Assembly: GCA_019057735.1 (NCBI GenBank)
Contig: JAHLWV010000182.1
Span: 1-5,291, forward strand
Length of the DNA: 5,291 nucleotides
DNA from: Promethearchaeota archaeon
GTDB lineage: Archaea; Asgardarchaeota; Lokiarchaeia; Sigynarchaeales; SOKP01
Direction of reading: 5' to 3'
The notes under the pieces: generated by a model
What the model saw: only the letters and a program-made list of their open reading frames with translations
Database searches by the model: none
What the model was told of the DNA's origin: nothing
Program-made: the position numbers and the translations under genes
In this document: positions 4,706 to 5,291 of the stretch, one piece after another
How positions within the stretch are numbered: position 1 is the stretch's first letter
Layout: every line of letters starts with the position of its first letter

Positions 4706-5291
4706 ATGCCAAATGGTTATATGGGAAAAATATTATGGGTAAATCTTAATGATGAGACTTTTGAAGAGGAGAATGTTCCAAAAGAGTTATATCGACAATA
4801 TTTAGGCGGTTTTGGATTAGCTGCTAAGTACATTTATGAAAACATGCCTAAAAATGTAGATCCTTTGGGTTCAGAAGCTATATTAGCTTTTTTTCCAGGT
4901 TTATTAACTGGAACATTGGCACCTCTTACGGGGAGATATATGGTGGCAGGTAAGTCGCCTCTTACGGGAACATGGGGGGACTCTCATTGTGGAGGTTTTT
5001 TCGGACCTGAAATAAAGAAATCGGGGTACGACGGAATATTAATTAAGGGTATAGCAAAAAGTCCAAAAATAATAACGATTGTGGATAATGAGAAGCAAAT
5101 TATTGATGCTTCTGACATATGGGGTTTAGATACGATAGAAACGGAAGAGAAGTTATTAGAAAAATATTCCGGTGCCAGAATTGCTAGTATTGGCGTTGCT
5201 GGGGAAAAACTTTCTTTAATTTCTGGAATCGTAAACGATAAGGGAAGGATAGCAGCTAGATCTGGTTTGGGTGCTGTAATGGGTTCTAAAA
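4706..5291 (+). CDS. Aldehyde:ferredoxin oxidoreductase family protein, N-terminal part
   Basis: Tungsten (or molybdenum) bis-pterin oxidoreductase of the AOR family, which oxidises aldehydes to acids with ferredoxin; the family also includes the BamB-type benzoyl-CoA reductase subunit. 195 codons are visible of about 600-700 expected, running off the right edge without a stop. The AOR N-terminal domain is clear: GKILWVNLND (7-16), YLGGFGLAAKY (32-42), PLTGR (73-77, with the Arg that contacts the pterin in known AORs), SPLTGTWGDSHCGGFFGPE (84-102), the GYDGILIKG stretch (107-115), WGLDTIETE (139-147), IGVAGEK (162-168) and GLGAVMGSK (187-195). Cys95 in WGDSHCGGFFG is at a place where many AORs have Ser/Asn-rich residues. 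The ATG at 4706 has no Shine-Dalgarno and follows AGTTAATTAAA. It is transcribed away from the lyase operon. The single-cluster ligands and the active-site C-terminal half are outside the window, so the substrate cannot be judged. Confidence 0.93.
   Translation, partial: MPNGYMGKILWVNLNDETFEEENVPKELYRQYLGGFGLAAKYIYENMPKNVDPLGSEAILAFFPGLLTGTLAPLTGRYMVAGKSPLTGTWGDSHCGGFFGPEIKKSGYDGILIKGIAKSPKIITIVDNEKQIIDASDIWGLDTIETEEKLLEKYSGARIASIGVAGEKLSLISGIVNDKGRIAARSGLGAVMGSK

Overview
The window is AT-rich (by eye roughly one third G+C, not counted). It encodes seven proteins of oxygen-sensitive organic-acid and aldehyde metabolism, nearly all iron-sulfur, ferredoxin-linked or tungsten/molybdenum enzymes. 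A separate ferredoxin-like delta subunit preceding a 2-oxoacid:ferredoxin oxidoreductase alpha subunit, an AOR-family enzyme, TATA-like boxes close to start codons and leaderless-looking starts suggest an anaerobic archaeon. An Asgard-type (Lokiarchaeia-like) genome is my best guess, but the lineage is an inference and no marker gene is present.

Layout. Positions 1-931 (minus strand) hold the start of a KorD-KorA operon: a two-cluster ferredoxin subunit, then the alpha subunit, which runs off the left edge. The ferredoxin has an apparent frameshift or non-standard start at its 5' end. Positions 932-1067 are a divergent promoter region. Positions 1068-3103 (plus) hold a two-gene operon with a 4-base overlap: a LutA/HdrB-like protein with two CCG domains and a LutB-like protein with a LUD domain plus two [4Fe-4S] clusters. 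It converges with only 12 bases between on positions 3116-4590 (minus), a second two-gene operon with a 4-base overlap. This encodes a small SAF-domain subunit and a large UxaA/SuyB-type lyase subunit, i.e. a split altronate dehydratase / sulfolactate sulfo-lyase-like enzyme. Positions 4591-4705 are a second divergent promoter region. The N-terminal third of an aldehyde:ferredoxin oxidoreductase-family protein begins at 4706 and runs off the right edge.

How they may work together (inference): LutAB-type proteins belong to 2-hydroxyacid (lactate) oxidation to 2-oxoacids. SuyAB/UxaA-type lyases remove sulfite or water from hydroxyacids and give 2-oxoacids or their precursors. Kor-type enzymes convert 2-oxoacids to acyl-CoA with reduced ferredoxin, and AOR exchanges ferredoxin electrons with aldehydes or related substrates. 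The theme is anaerobic 2-hydroxy/2-oxoacid catabolism with ferredoxin as carrier; the actual substrates cannot be read from the sequence. The two minus-strand operons appear to share a promoter/start layout (TATATAAT, then CTGAGATG about 30 bases on), and the two plus-strand transcription units share AGTTAATTAAA just before their ATG. No RNA gene, mobile element, CRISPR array or long gene-free stretch was found.
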